From Rhizomucor pusillus (lineage: Eukaryota > Mucoromycota > Mucoromycetes > Mucorales > Lichtheimiaceae), in contig FWWN02000246.1 of the NCBI GenBank assembly GCA_900175165.2, forward strand, positions 62,001 to 126,000: a DNA stretch of 64,000 bases. Reading direction: 5' to 3'. The position numbers and the translations under genes are program-made. Below the pieces are notes generated by a model. It did not search any database and was not told the DNA's origin. It worked only from the letters and a program-made list of their open reading frames with translations. Below, one piece after another: positions 37,490-49,900 of the stretch. Numbering within the stretch: the stretch's first letter is position 1; each line of letters opens with the position of its first letter.

Positions 37490-38986
37490 ATGCCATTCTC
37501 TGCAATCCTGGCTTCAATGGCAGTGCTTGCCATGGCCGGTGGACTTCTCATTTCGGCCGTACCAGACTCGCTGTCAATATGCGCCGTGTTTATGGTACTT
37601 TGCTACCTGTTCACGCTGAATACTTTACCCAAGCTCAAGCAGGCGTTTCTGAATGCCAAAGTGTCTGGCGTCGACGTTCTCAAGGTCGATAGACCGTTGC
37701 TGTAAGCTGGCGTATCTTCTGTTCAGCAAATCACTTGCAAATGATTAAAAATGGGAATTCCTTGTGTAGACCAGAGGCAATGGGGTTTCCGACTGCAGTC
37801 ATCTATCTTATTGCCATGATTTGCTTTATACCGTTTCCGTTTATCAACTGGTTTGATGGCAAAGCGCGACTAGTGCATGAAGAGGAACCTGTCATTGGAA
37901 CATTCCCATATCACAAGGTAATCTGACAACTGCAAGTACGAAATCGTCGATTTCACAAGCGCTGAAAGTCTGCAGTTGGGAGAAATATTATCGGCCATAC
38001 TCGCGATCCAATCCATGGTTTTGTTGGGATTTGCAGACGATATCTTGGATGTTCGATGGCGCTATAAAGTGTGGTTCCCAGCCGTAGCAAGCATCCCCTT
38101 GTTGATCGTTTACTACACAAACTTTGGTGTCACATACGTTGTCATGCCAATACAACTGCGACCATACATCGGTGAACTCGTCGATCTTGGTATTCTTTAC
38201 TATGTCTATATGGTAATGCTAGCAGTTTTCTGTACGCATACCATCAATATCTTGGCCGGCATCAATGGCATCGAAGCAGGACAGTCGCTTGTGATCGCGC
38301 TATCTGTCATTGCAAACGACTTGTTGTATATATTCGACCGCAACAATTACCGGGAAAGCGTAGAAGCGCACCTTTTCAGCTTGTATTTTATGCTTCCTTT
38401 CGCCGGCGTGACCACGGCTCTGCTGTATCACAACTGGTAAGTGAATGATGAAGGGAGAAAAGCATTTAGGTCTCCAACGTGCGTTGCTAGGTTCCCTGCC
38501 CAATTATTTGTAGGCGATACATTCTGCTACTTTGCAGGCATGACGCTCGCAGTTGTCGGTATCCTGGGACATTTCTCCAAGACGCTCGTTTTATTTTTCA
38601 TACCACAGATATTCAATTTCGCGTATTCGTGCCCACAACTGTTTCGCCTCGTTGAATGTCCCAGGCACCGCATGCCACGGCTCGATACAGATAGCAAAAA
38701 GTTAAAATGCTCGACTGTGGCGCTGAACGAGAGCAAGAAACTGACGGGGAAGCTTGGTTACCTTGCTCTTCGAATCTTGTACTCTCTGGGTCTGCTCCGC
38801 GTGTACGAGTGGGACGAACAAGGGCGGATAGCCGTGTGCAACAACTTGACGCTGATAAATCTTGTTCTTGCGCGATTTGGACCGATGTCAGAACGTAGCA
38901 CGACTGCGGTAGTTTTATTGATCCAAGCGCTTTCCAGTTTATTGGCATTCTTTATTCGATACAAGCTTGTACAATATGTATATTAG
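37490..38986 (+). CDS. ALG7: UDP-GlcNAc:dolichyl-phosphate GlcNAc-1-phosphotransferase
   Basis: Alg7/DPAGT1 makes GlcNAc-PP-dolichol, the first step of the N-glycan precursor, on the cytosolic ER face; it is the tunicamycin target. The start at 37490 is MPFSAILASMAVLAMAGGLL, a first membrane helix. Four coding exons join after DRPLL, FPYHK and YHNW, each in frame. Signature blocks: LLGFADDILDVRWRYKVWFP (catalytic DD), [60 protein letters not shown], and QIFNFAYSCPQLFRLVECPR with HRMPRLD. C-terminal helices follow (ALSSLLAFFIRYKLVQY). About 440 residues with roughly ten membrane helices, as expected. No missing motif. Confidence 0.95.
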
Positions 38987-39438
38987 AAACATTCCTTTCT
39001 GGTTTTAGATTTTCTGCTGCTCTAAAGTGTAATCCAAACGAGACAAAGGCTAGAAATCCATAAAATAATCTGTAAATTGGGAAACTGCAAAGTGCGTATG
39101 TGTGTGAGTGTGTGAAAAAGAGAGTGTGTGCTGTTTGTTTGCTTGCGTGGGTCGCTTGCTTTTATGTGTGTATGTGCGTGCCTGTGTGTGTGAGAGAAAT
39201 ATGTTATGTGTATATGTACTGTTTCGGTGAGTTGGGGTTTGGGAAGGGGGGAATACAAGAACAATGAAGGTGAGTGATAAGAAAAACAACAATATCAAGG
39301 AAGGACAAAGGGTGGGAATCGCTAGGCTGCTGCAGATTTTTCGTTCTTGGGCGCGGAGGAGAGAAAGATGTAACATTACACTTGGGAAAATGTGCTTGCA
39401 GATAAGGATAAAGAAAGTAATGGACTGGCGACATGTTG
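38987..39438. other. convergent intergenic region with GT-rich microsatellite
   Basis: It lies between the 3' ends of ALG7 and the PAS/GATA gene. Plus strand 39092-39202 is a degenerate (GT)n / GTGTGTGA tract. The remainder shows no gene. Confidence 0.5.
39092..39202 (+). repeat. degenerate GT microsatellite
   Basis: Interrupted runs of GTGTG and GTGAGTGTG over about 110 bp in the 3' flank of two convergent genes. An open frame on the opposite strand here is only the translation of this repeat (His/Thr-rich). Confidence 0.6.
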
Positions 39439-41193
39439 TTAACGATGGTGTTTGCCTACGTGAACTGATTGGTTGCATAGCCCTTGCTCGACGGCAGACA
39501 GGGAAGACGAGCATGAGGTTGTAGTGGGCGAAGTTGACCGGCGTGCTGCTTGTTGCATAGCGAGTTTTCCTCGGCGTGCTACTGAACGTGAGTATCGAAG
39601 ACCACAGGCATTGCACAATCTACCAAAGTTGTCAGTTTCCAATTTCTAAACACGTTTCCTTTTTCTTACGTTTTGTGACCGGATGGGCCCTTGCGCCACT
39701 CAGGGCTTGAGCTGGTGCCGCAACTCTCGCAATGGATTCGGGGATTATTGCTGCTGCTGTTGCTATGTGCTGCGTAGGGCGACGAATATCGTCGAGTGGG
39801 GATTGGTGGTGGGAAGGTAGCAGGCATAGAATTGGATCTATGGGATGTTGTGTATATAGGACAAGACTTAATACTTTGTTGTTGCTGTTGTTGCTGTTGC
39901 TGCTGCTGTTGCTGCTGTTGGTGACTGTGGTGATGATGACAAGCTCTGCGTGCATAGGGAATGAAGGGGTCGGTGCTATTGATCCATTCGGCATCTTTTC
40001 CATCTGTATCTGATGCGCGAAAAATCCGCGGTGGGCTCAACGGTTTCTGGTTTGGGGTAACAAATAAAGGCAGATCCCACAACCTGGGCAAACTAATCAA
40101 ATCGGTTAGTTCCTTAACAAAACGAAAAAAGAATAACCTACTTTGCGAGCAGTACCTCATTTGATCCTTTGTTGATTTTACGCCGTATTCAACTGGAGTT
40201 ACTTGTGTCAATGTGAATGTAATGCATCCATACGGTACCGTGATGCGTTCGCACAGGGCTGTTCTCCTGCGCGGTGCAGGGATACGGCGATTTTGCAGGG
40301 TGCAGTTTATGCAGGACGCAGTGTCCATCGTTGGCAAAGGATCTTCAAGGTTAGCCATTGCATCGTCATGATAGTTTTCGGGCCACGAAAGCATCGGCGA
40401 TTTCGTACGACTGTCAAATACTCGAAGCACTCGTTGTTGGTCAGGGCGACTATATTCACAAAGAAGTGAATTCAGGTATCGGGCATGCTTCCGATTGTGT
40501 TAGTCCACTGCACATACACATTCCTACACTCTAGTCACAATATGAGCACCAATTTACCTCCACGTTGAAGAGTCTCTCGCCACAGGTGTTGCTGTGCCGG
40601 AAGTCTGGAAAGAATACAGGACTGGTGTGAGCTAAAGTTATGTCGGAACCAACATATGTCTCTGCCTCGAGCCTACAAGGATCCTTACCCACATCGTCCC
40701 GCTGTTGGTTCAGGTGGAAGAATGCTAGTAGTATTCGCTCAGACACTACATACATTACCATGTCAACAACCTGCCACGCTTCCTGAGGACTTGTAAGCAA
40801 CCATCGCCAATTGTTTGTTTAGTCTTTTCGAAAACTTTTACCTGACTAGCAGCGGCAAACATGTCGGAGGCGGGGCTGTGCCGTTGTCCCAAGTTCCGAA
40901 AGCGACATCTATTGGATAAATCCAAACAGCATTAAAGTTAGCGATAACGAGTTTCGTACCCTTTGATTCGTGCGAATATCATACCTGGTTATTGATCCTC
41001 GCAAAGAACCGCTATTAATAAACTTTGCGAGGTCCGGCCGTGCTAGAACAACTTCCTCGGGATGAATCAGATCGAATAGCGTTTGGCGCAACATTGCATC
41101 GTACTGAGCTGCTGCAATGGATGTGGAAACATATAAGAATTTAAATGTGGCTGCGTCTAACAATGCCCAGAAACAACGGGGCTGATAATCCAT
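39439..41193 (-). CDS. PAS/GATA zinc-finger transcription factor, white-collar-2-like
   Basis: WC-2-type proteins partner with the blue-light sensor WC-1 and bind GATA sites; Mucorales carry several. The start at 41193 gives MDYQPRCFWALLDAATFKFL then YVSTSIAAAQYDAMLRQTLF with DLIHPEEVVLARPDL, a single PAS domain with the conserved LIHPEE turn. Further exons hold SPQEAWQVVDMVMYVVSERI and ITVPYGCITFTLTQVTPVEY. A poly-Gln run (39873-39925) precedes the GATA finger: CESCGTSSSPEWRKGPSGHK joined over an intron to LCNACGLRYSRSVARR, giving the CX2C-X18-CX2C pattern. No LOV flavin-binding Cys motif is visible, which fits WC-2 rather than WC-1. About six introns; exons between 40900 and 40450 are the least certain. 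An upstream coding exon before the pyrimidine-rich tract cannot be excluded. Confidence 0.65.
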
Positions 41194-41207
41194 TTTGTCC
41201 CTCAAGT

Positions 41208-41352
41208 ATGAAGGAAAGCAAGAGCAAGGAAAGAACGGAAGAAAGAGCAAAACGAAGAAAGAAAACAGCAAGAAACGGATACGAACAAGTGAGAGAGAAA
41301 AGAGAGGGAGAAAGAGAAAAAATAAGGTCAAAAAAAGAAAAGCAAAGAAGCT
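41208..41352 (-). promoter_or_regulatory. polypyrimidine tract just upstream of the PAS/GATA start
   Basis: Over about 145 bp the plus strand is almost only A and G (the minus strand C/T), ending 15 bp before the ATG. CT-rich stretches are common core-promoter or 5'-UTR features in fungi; it could also be a polypyrimidine-rich intron end. Confidence 0.45.
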
Positions 41353-41353
41353 G

Positions 41354-43076
41354 AAGATCGTCTGGTTGCAACTTACTTCGTGACAAAGCGGGCATTTGCT
41401 AGGAATCTGAGATGTGCATTATTCGGATGATTGACTGCATCGATCAAGTCGTCCCTTCACAGTGTAACAATGTACATATGAAGTTCTCACTTAATCGATC
41501 GTTTGCAGTTGGTGTTGACTCTAAACAAGGTTGCTTCAGCCCTGTCACTTTGCATTCAAAGCATATTTAAGTGTAAAGGAGGCTAATGCGGGGACTCTTG
41601 TTACCCGAGCGACTGTTACATTTTCCATTCGTCTTTTTTTTTTCGCACTGTGCGCTCAGGTGCATGACTATTATCAACTGTCAAACGAAGCTATTACTCT
41701 TTGGTTTGGACCCGGTCCACTCTATGCAGTCCTGCTATTCGGCTGGTCTTCTTTTTTTACATTAGAGTGCTGCACGCGTGCCACCTTCGATGCCCTTTTC
41801 TGTTGCACATGAAGATTGGTTCCGACCTCCGGATTTTGGGGAACAGGCGTTTCAGAGAAAAAAGGCACCGGACGGAATGTCAAGCCTCTTTTCGGCGCTT
41901 TGATCCTATTCATTGATAAATCTTTGTCGTGCGACAAGAATCAGGTTTTCTTTGGTTGCTACGGTGCCAACTGCCAATATAAGGTTTGGTCTGTGCCAAA
42001 CTTAGCCAGAGCTTGTTTTTCCTTGTGCTTCCGCTACGATTCTATGCTCCCCCAAGAACGATCGATTGTCCCCCAACTTCGCTCGGTAGCACAAAATTAC
42101 TCTAGTAAAAAGACAAATTATATATCTTGCGAACGAACATCTTTGCGTAACAACGGCAAGACAAACATCCGTGAGCATCGCTATTGCCCGTCTGGGAGCG
42201 GGATTACCTGTACTTTTCTTGCCTGCATCCAAAGCGGTGCCTTTCTGTACAGACCTAGCAATTAAACAATCTTCCATTAATACACACCATATGTTACTGT
42301 ACAATCAGGTAATTACATATGTGTGGTCGGTATCCGTGCTGAGCAAATAGAAGCATAGCAAACGTGTATACCTGTGTGATTGCAATAGATCCGATTATTC
42401 TATTTTCTAATTGGTGACTCTAGCTACCTTCTCGATTATTCTGTGATTGGCTTATTTATTGCCCCATGCAGAATCTGCCTAGTACATACTTGGAACAAGA
42501 AGGATTCGGGGACGGGGAAGCCTACGGGCACTAATTTCGGATAAAATATGCTTCTGCGCATTTTGCTCATTTTGTTAATCTTTTGAAATGAGTGGGTAGA
42601 AACATTCACCGACTTCGGTGAAGTTCCCAAATCCGCGTGTTCCCTACATATGCTTTCTGATCTTGTGCAGATCTCTCTTTGACCACTGCCCGTCGAGGCT
42701 CCGGTACAACTTACCGATTGTTACCTCGATCTTTCCCTAATTCATGGTGGTTAATGTATGGGAAACAATACGGGAGGTATTAGCGGTTACCTTCATCTGA
42801 TACATTCTCTCCATTACGGTTGGCATAATAGGAGGTCGTCGCAGGCATTTCTGGGAAAATCAAATTGTGCAGTTTCTATCATTCTATATTGGTCATCGTC
42901 TCGTAATCTTCTACATATTCGCGTCATAGCCTATTAAAGAGTCACCGAGTTGCCTTATAGGTCGCATATACACTTTTTCCCAAAAGTAATGCCGCATTTT
43001 GTGAAATTTTATAATACATTTATTTATACACCAAAACGACAAATTGCAGCGACATTAATTTTTGGAAAAAGTGTAC
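41354..43076. other. gene-poor region, possibly transposon-derived
   Basis: Open frames of 60-150 codons occur on both strands (for instance 41816-42265 plus) without family resemblance. A perfect 8-bp inverted repeat, TTCACCGA at 42605-42612 and TCGGTGAA at 42615-42622, is present. No gene is assigned. Confidence 0.4.
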
Positions 43077-43605
43077 CTAGAGCGCTTCAACGGTCAAGCC
43101 TACGATCAATGGATCTTCGACTCCAGCATCCACAAATTTGTTCAACGCGAACTGCATCTGCTTCCTCAACTTCACCGTGTCGTCCTCCTCCTTGTTCATC
43201 TGCTCGGGCCACTTCACTTCCATAAAAGACTCATAGTTGTGGTTCGCTAAAGCATTGAGGTATATCACATAGTCGGGAAACGTTCGCTGTTGCTTGCCGG
43301 CATCTGTGGTAAATGGTAGGTTACAGCTGAGCCTAATAGAAAACCATAAGCAAAAGAGAGCGCAAGCTAGCGAGCAAATCTGCCTAGCAGTCTTCTTTAG
43401 CACTGATATCAGCAGATATACACGCTGTAAGGATAATCCTGGTCGACGTCACTGTGAGGCTTGCCTCAGATACCGGCTCTGGATTTTCCTCGATCAATCC
43501 TTCTAGCAGGGTGAGGTCTTCATTTTTGACCTTGCTAGCCGCGATTTTCAGCTTTAACAACACATCGTTCTCGTCCCCACGACCAGTCATACTTCCTCTC
43601 TGCAT
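43077..43605 (-). CDS. small two-exon protein of unknown function
   Basis: Exon 1 from ATG 43605 (MQRGS) or ATG 43590 (MTGRGDENDVLLKLKIAASK) continues VKNEDLTLLEGLIEENPEPV and SEASLTVTSTRIILTA. A GTATAT donor at about 43418 and a CCACAG acceptor at about 43306 keep frame into AGKQQRTFPDYVIYLNALAN, YESFMEVKWPEQMNKEEDD and QMQFALNKFVDAGVEDPLIV, ending GLTVEAL. The product (about 125-135 residues) is acidic, helical in character, with no signal peptide or membrane segment. The two pieces read as normal protein with balanced composition, unlike the surroundings. I do not recognise the family. It lies beside a decayed retroelement, so a mobile origin is possible. Confidence 0.45.
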
Positions 43606-43914
43606 TCTTCTCAAACAAGCAGAACACTTTCGTCAATTAAATGGACCTGCTGCGCAGCAAACGCGTCTTGTATGATGATGGCTCTTTGCTTAGGCGGTGG
43701 CAACCTTGTCAGAACGCAGCGGATCCTATAATCGTTTGTGAAAAAATTGTATTTGACTTGCTGCATAATCCTCAATTAGCTCAACGAAATCCTTGGTTTA
43801 AGCAAGCTATGCTCGTACCTTCCAGTTGCTTAGAAGCCCTGTTGCTTTGCCAACCTGCTGCGCATTCTCTTATTTCCGCAAGGTATCGCGAACAAGCGAT
43901 AAATGGTCCTTCTT

Positions 43915-44487
43915 CTACAGCTTCTTGGGGAGATCCTCAACGAGGCGAGATAAATGGTCAGGCAAGATATTCTCAATGCGAGGCAAATGGACCATTGTGA
44001 AGTTGTTATCCGGTAGTATATCAAACCAATTGATCATTGTGATTCTGTATAGTTCTTTGGCTTGTTTCATCGCGGTCTTTTGCAGCTTATTCCCATAATC
44101 GTTGTGTACAACAGGCTTATAGAGATGGACGGTGGACCGGCGGTCGAATACAAAGTGCAAATACAATGTAGCAGTAACAGAATAATTATGCTCGGATTTA
44201 GAGAGTGCACGGACCATGAAGCTGATGTAGCACTCTGCATTGTCGACTTCCTGGAAGAGTACAGCACCTATGCCTGTATTGAAGGCGCCAGAGGGGACGA
44301 AGAAGGGTTGGTCAAAGATCTGTTCGTGTCGCTGAAGATGGAGGAGATCGAGATTTTGCTTGACAGACCAGCGCATACGCGTTAATGGATACGATAGAGA
44401 AGAAGGTAGGAAAACGCGGAAAGAGGCATGACGCCTAGATTCAAAGCGCTTACGAATGGGGATAATCAAATAGATAACTAGATACAA
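43915..44487 (-). pseudogene. Ty3/gypsy retrotransposon fragment (RT tail and RNase H), decayed
   Basis: The minus frame shows the order of a gypsy RNase H region: FVPSGAFNTGIGAVLFQEVD (equivalent of the DAS..G.GAVL..Q block), FMVRALSKSEHNYSVT, and PRIENILPDHLSRL. Two catalytic acidic positions are gone: the Asp of DAS is Gly and the Glu after YSVT is missing. No integrase, protease or LTR was found around it. It is an inactive remnant from a fungal LTR retroelement. Confidence 0.7.
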
Positions 44488-45945
44488 AGGTCTCCTCTAT
44501 TACAAAGAAGCTGTCTTCTAGCTTTTATCGTTGGTATAGCAAGAATGCCTTTATTATATAAACATTTTATATTTCAAGGCATGCCTTTGTTCTGTATATT
44601 ATATTCTCGTCTCCCCTACACACCAGCTGTCTGTCCGAAGCTAATCTCCCCCGTCGCTTTCCACAAGAGCGGCATTTTCGCTACGAGTGTACCGAAATAC
44701 CGAAATTCCGAGAATGCCATATTAGGTGGTCTCTTCGGTACTTTTGTCCGAGATATCTGGCCGTTCTCCAATGATTTGTTGCACGAAAGCTGCCGACTTT
44801 ATGATTTAATCATCGTTAGCATACAAGAAGGAAAATAGATCCTTAATTGGGCAAGCCCCGCGTCAAGAAAAAAAAACATCGCAATTGCATTTCACAGCAG
44901 TCAAAACTTTACCCTTCTTTTCCTCCGAGGATATGTTTGCAAATGGTTAATGCACCCATTCCTGGCCACTTTACGCATGCATCTAGTACTAGACTGTTTC
45001 GGTATGTAGTGATACCATAAGCCAGTAGTCCCTTACCATATCCACATTCCAATCAATCTGTGCGCATTCTCAAAATCAATGTCCTTTGCTGCACTGTCTC
45101 GTCTCGTATTGCCCTTGCAACATGCTGTAAATTGAGCCATTAATTTCATTGAGTCTCTGTCAAACAGATGAATGGATGGTAGTGGTCTGCGACCCTAAAT
45201 GACCGTGGTTTGCTACCCAGATGTACAGCCTCCCAAGGTGGCGCTTTTGCATGGAAGCCTAATTTCCGGGAGTTACAGAAGGAAAGGAAGCCATGACGGA
45301 TATCCACTGTATGGGATACAACTTGAAAATCAGAGCAGATTATTTTTCTTCATCAATGGTGACCAAGACCATTCTCGAGTTTTCTCTGAACGGGAAACAG
45401 TTTGGGACTGTGTGATACCAAATCTCACGTTCTGAGATCAGCGTTTGCTGCAACAAAACAGAGCGTAATCTCTCTGCATGGATCGTAAGGGTGCAGAACT
45501 TGTCTGCAAAGTCGTTGAGTTCGCTCTAGCGGATAGGTATACAGTATACATTTGTTGCCTGAGTGTCATAATAACGAAGATTATGGAATCAAAACCATGG
45601 TAGTGGAAGCATTTTTTCTCGATTGGATAGATAAGAATGAATGAGAAGCATCGCGGAAATACTTACCGCATGGAAACAGATGTTGACCATATTGAAAATA
45701 AGTCTCTCAACCGTGGCAGGATTTCCTTCAGAAGTAATTTGGTATGACTTCAACTACTGTGATCGACGCTGTCTTCGCAACTGAGTATTTAGCACTATTA
45801 GTGAGCGAAAATGGTATGACTACTACAGACCTAGCTGAATGCCCTGGGCGAAACAATGCGTAGGAAACCAAATATAGAAGTTCGCTTGAAAAATCGAGAG
45901 ATACCGGCTCCGACGCTTTCCATACCTCTCTTTTCGTTCAACTCA
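44488..45945. other. gene-poor region upstream of SF3B4
   Basis: It is AT-rich with scattered open frames under 100 codons and an A-run at 44867-44875. No gene, RNA or clear repeat was recognised; it probably continues the retroelement-bearing spacer. Confidence 0.4.
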
Positions 45946-46933
45946 ATGGCACAACAAATTGAGCGTAACCAAGAAGCTACCGTATACGTCGGCAATCTCG
46001 ATGAGCGCTGTACTGATTCTTTAATATGGGAACTTATGCTGCAAGCAGGCCCAGTTGGTAAGCTGGAATGTACATTTGGACCTGCGATCGCTTGCTAACA
46101 TTTTACTATCGTTTAATCAGTTAATGTCCACCTACCAAAAGATCGCGTAACGCAGCAGCATCAGGGTTACGGGTTCTGCGAGTTCCTGACGGAAGAAGAT
46201 GCAGACTATGCAATTCGTATCATGAATCAGATTAGGTTATACGGTAAACCGATTCGTGTCAACAAGGTATGGTGTCACGCAGTCGACTGTTCGCTCTTAT
46301 TATTAGGTACTAAACATGGCATAATACGTATAGGCTACTTCAGACAAGAAGAATCTCGACGTTGGAGCAACCTTGTTTATTGGTAACCTCGATCCAGACG
46401 TGGATGAAAAGCTACTATACGATACCTTCAGTGCATTTGGCGTCATTGTGCAAACTCCAAAGATCGCCCGCGATCCAGAAACTGGCAATCTCAAGGGCTT
46501 TGGATTCGTCAGTTTTGACAACTTTGAATCCTCTGACGCAGCTATTGACGCCATGAACAACCAATATCTCATGAACAAGCAGATCACAGTCTCTTATGCA
46601 TTCAAAAAGGACGGCAAAGGAGAACGGCATGGTTCACAGGCAGAACGGTTACTTGCAGCACAGGCTCAAAAGAATGTTCAGTTACCAAACCGATTGTACC
46701 AAGGAGGACCGGCTCTCGCACCTGCTCCTCAACCACCTGCCATCAGCGGCTATCCAACACAATCACCATACGGCGCAATGCCTCACAGACCTCCGCCACC
46801 ACCACCCCCCATGGCTGCTGGTGCTGGATATCCACCTGGACCTCCACAACAACCTCACATGCCATACGGCGCTCCACCACCACCTCCACCGGCCGCTCCA
46901 TCTATGGGAGGATACCAATATGGATGGCAATAA
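45946..46933 (+). CDS. SF3B4: splicing factor 3B subunit 4 (Hsh49/SAP49)
   Basis: SF3B4 is a U2 snRNP protein that contacts pre-mRNA near the branch point. The start at 45946 gives [23 protein letters not shown]1 continues [20 protein letters not shown] with [16 protein letters not shown]. After an intron following [23 protein letters not shown] opens RRM2 ([39 protein letters not shown]). A proline-rich tail ([23 protein letters not shown]) matches the family's C-terminus, which binds SF3B2. Two introns. Codons before 45946 in the same frame also lack stops, but the ATG aligns with the family start. The stop lies 54 bp from that of the convergent MED23 gene. Confidence 0.95.
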
Positions 46934-46987
46934 ATAAAAGTATACATACATGAATAAAGTTGCAACGGGATTGTGGTTTTATTGTTT

Positions 46988-49900
46988 TTACATCATTACA
47001 AGACGGATCAGCCGCTGCGATATAGGTGGATTCATGGACTTGATGATTTCTCGAAGCTGTCCAGCTAGATCTGCTGATTTCACAAATCCTGCACGAATGT
47101 GATGCCTGATACGAATAATAGTATATGAGTTCCCTTTTTACGTGTATATACATTCCAAGTGAATCTTACAAAAAATCAAATACTTGTTCCAATGCTTGCG
47201 TTGACCATCCGTCCTTCATATCCATTAAAGTAGTCACTTGCTTTACCATGTGCATCAGCTCGATTAGGAACTTTGTAAAAGCAAATATCAGTAGCTGTTT
47301 CAACATATTTCGGACCTGGGACTCTACCTCTGCATTTGTATTGTTGTTGTCAAGTTTTTCGATGCGATGTAAAGCTGGGCCGAACAGGAAGCAAACATAG
47401 AGAAGCTGCACATCCGTCTTTAGGCTGTGTCGTAATTGACGAAGATACTCGAGCAAAACCCCGAAAGCATCTAGGCTTGAATAATGCAGCAGACTGTGGA
47501 ATAAAGTCAGAAAACAATTGGGTGCGTTTGTGCTGTAGTTGTCTAGATTGAATGTATAGTCGTTGAAGATGTAAGGGAAAACCATAGCTTTGCGAAGTCG
47601 AGAGCTGACAGAGTCTTTCAGAATAGCCGCCGTAGTCATATCCGGTAATGCTTGAGACATGACATATTTTCCATTGGACCGTCTCGGCATACCGCAGTGG
47701 ATCTACAAGCACAATGTTGGTATCAATCCAGTATTGTATACACTGCAGCGAAACTTTTTACCAATCGACATGGTTCAGAGACTTCCAACAGGTATGGATT
47801 GCTAGTCACCAGATTATTGAGCTCCTCCCATATCGGCCGAACAAAATCGTCAGACGGCAGTGAGGACATTAATAGTCCTGTGGCATGCATTGTCAAGGCA
47901 GACACTCCGACCTGTCGCTGGCCGCGCTGGAGCACGAGGTCCAGGATGTATTTGACAATAGTCTTGGGTGGTACCGGGGTTACCATGACCTCAAGTACAG
48001 CTATTGATATGCCTTCAATGGCAGGGCTTCCAATTTCTCGGAAATGCCGTTCAGGAAGGTTGGAGTTGGACCTTGGTGCGCATTTTTGTGGATTGAGACC
48101 TGCCACAAATTTGTTACTTCTATATGCATAAAAGTCTCAAGAAGAGTTCATTTGCTTACTGCTTGCTAATTTGTAGACCACTCTTTCAAAGTAACCGGCG
48201 TCAAACAAGCTAGGATCCCGGTCCTCTTGTAGGCAATATTGGACAACTTCGGGTGCAATGTTGTACTGCTGGAAGTCTTCAAAAAGTTGTGAATAGTTAG
48301 TTTCGCGTAAACAGTATCCCATTGCCTAGATCGGCATTCATACCTATAAGTCGAACAATTCGTTTGCAAATACGTGGATCGCTGAGAGTCTCATTCGGGT
48401 AGTAATAGATGAGTAAGTTGCAGACGTAGGATAATGGGGATGGGTGATAGTAAAATAGATGACCGTAACGATCGAGAATCGCAGATAGCAAGTCAGATTG
48501 TGCGTATTCAATCAGTCTAGAAATAAGGACTTCCAGGAACGGTACGAAATCGCTGATAACGTTCGCAAAATATACAGGCATTGCAGGCTGCAACGGCGGA
48601 TCTAGGATGGGAGTTTGCTGTCCAGACTGCATCGCAAATGCCTCGTATTCACTGTATTCGGGGTACGCTTGGAGATACTGCATCAGCTTTTCATGGAAAT
48701 CTTCTTCTGTCCAGTAGCGATGACTAAAGCCCAATGATGACCATTTCTGTACACGGTTGTAAAGTTCAGGGCTCTCTAGCATCAAATACTGAATGAATCG
48801 GAATGCTTTGGCAGTGCGCTCAGGTGAACCGCTGCCTTTAGCCAATGCAGATATGACGTGCGTAAAGTTCACCCATTGGTGTTTCCATATCATGGTATCC
48901 AGTAGCAAGAATGGCTGTGGGATATAGTATTTAAAAATTAGGTCTCTAAACAGTACTGTATTTTTTACTTACCAGATGAGCATTGCCAGTAGGATAATCC
49001 ATGTTCAAGATGAAATCAACGAGGTCGACAGCGTAGGTATCTGCGCGCGCAGGCGGTGCCAGCAGTAACAGCTTTCGAATAGCTAAGAGGAAGATTAATT
49101 ATATATACTCGATTAGATGTCTCGCTCTTTGCAACTTTACATGGCATGTGGAAACCATCCGTTGAATTGCGCATAACTGAAAAGATCCAGATAATGCATA
49201 GCAAGCTAGGTTGATTCTCGACCGAAGAAAAGTATTGCACCATAAATTGCTCATGTTCTGCAGAACCTTGCAGTAAATATGCAGAGAACGCCTTGTTGCT
49301 TGTAACAAGCTGCTGTATTTTTAGAGGACTGATGGTTGGTCGCGATCGAATCTGGTGGTTGGCGGATCCAGGATCCGTGTAGAAGGACCGTACAGCCTCC
49401 GGGAAGTATTTCAAGGATTCTGGCGACCATTCCAGCTTATATTCAAACAGGTTTCCGAGCACCCGATGAATTTGCTCAGTCTTGATATCTGCCTGACCTC
49501 TGTATCGTTGTTGTAGTTCCTTAGCATTGTTGCATCAGTGTAGTTCCCGGCAAGTTTATATATATACCTTGTTTTAATGAGGCGAGAAATACTTGCAACC
49601 ATAGCACGAGCGACGGTCTCCGACTCTGCGAACCAGATGGGTTTCTCGCGGTTAGGATCATCCAATGATCGCAACAGTTTCACATCCATTTGCATCCGCT
49701 GAACAGCATTGTTACATTTGGAGAATATACTAGTTTCCAATTTAAGGACTTACTGCCACATTAAATACGAAAGCTTCGAGGACACGATAGACTTGACGGT
49801 GTTCAAGATGAGATATCGAGTAGCGGATATAGTGGAAAAGACCTGATGAATAGGAAGAGAACGTAATCAAATGGTTAAGGATTGAATAGTAGTACGAATT

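Noticed and set aside
39022..39264. His/Thr-rich open frame on the minus strand
   Set aside because: It is the translation of a GT/CA microsatellite.
41145..41383. Lys/Glu/Arg-rich open frames on the plus strand
   Set aside because: They arise from a polypurine tract and have no family resemblance.
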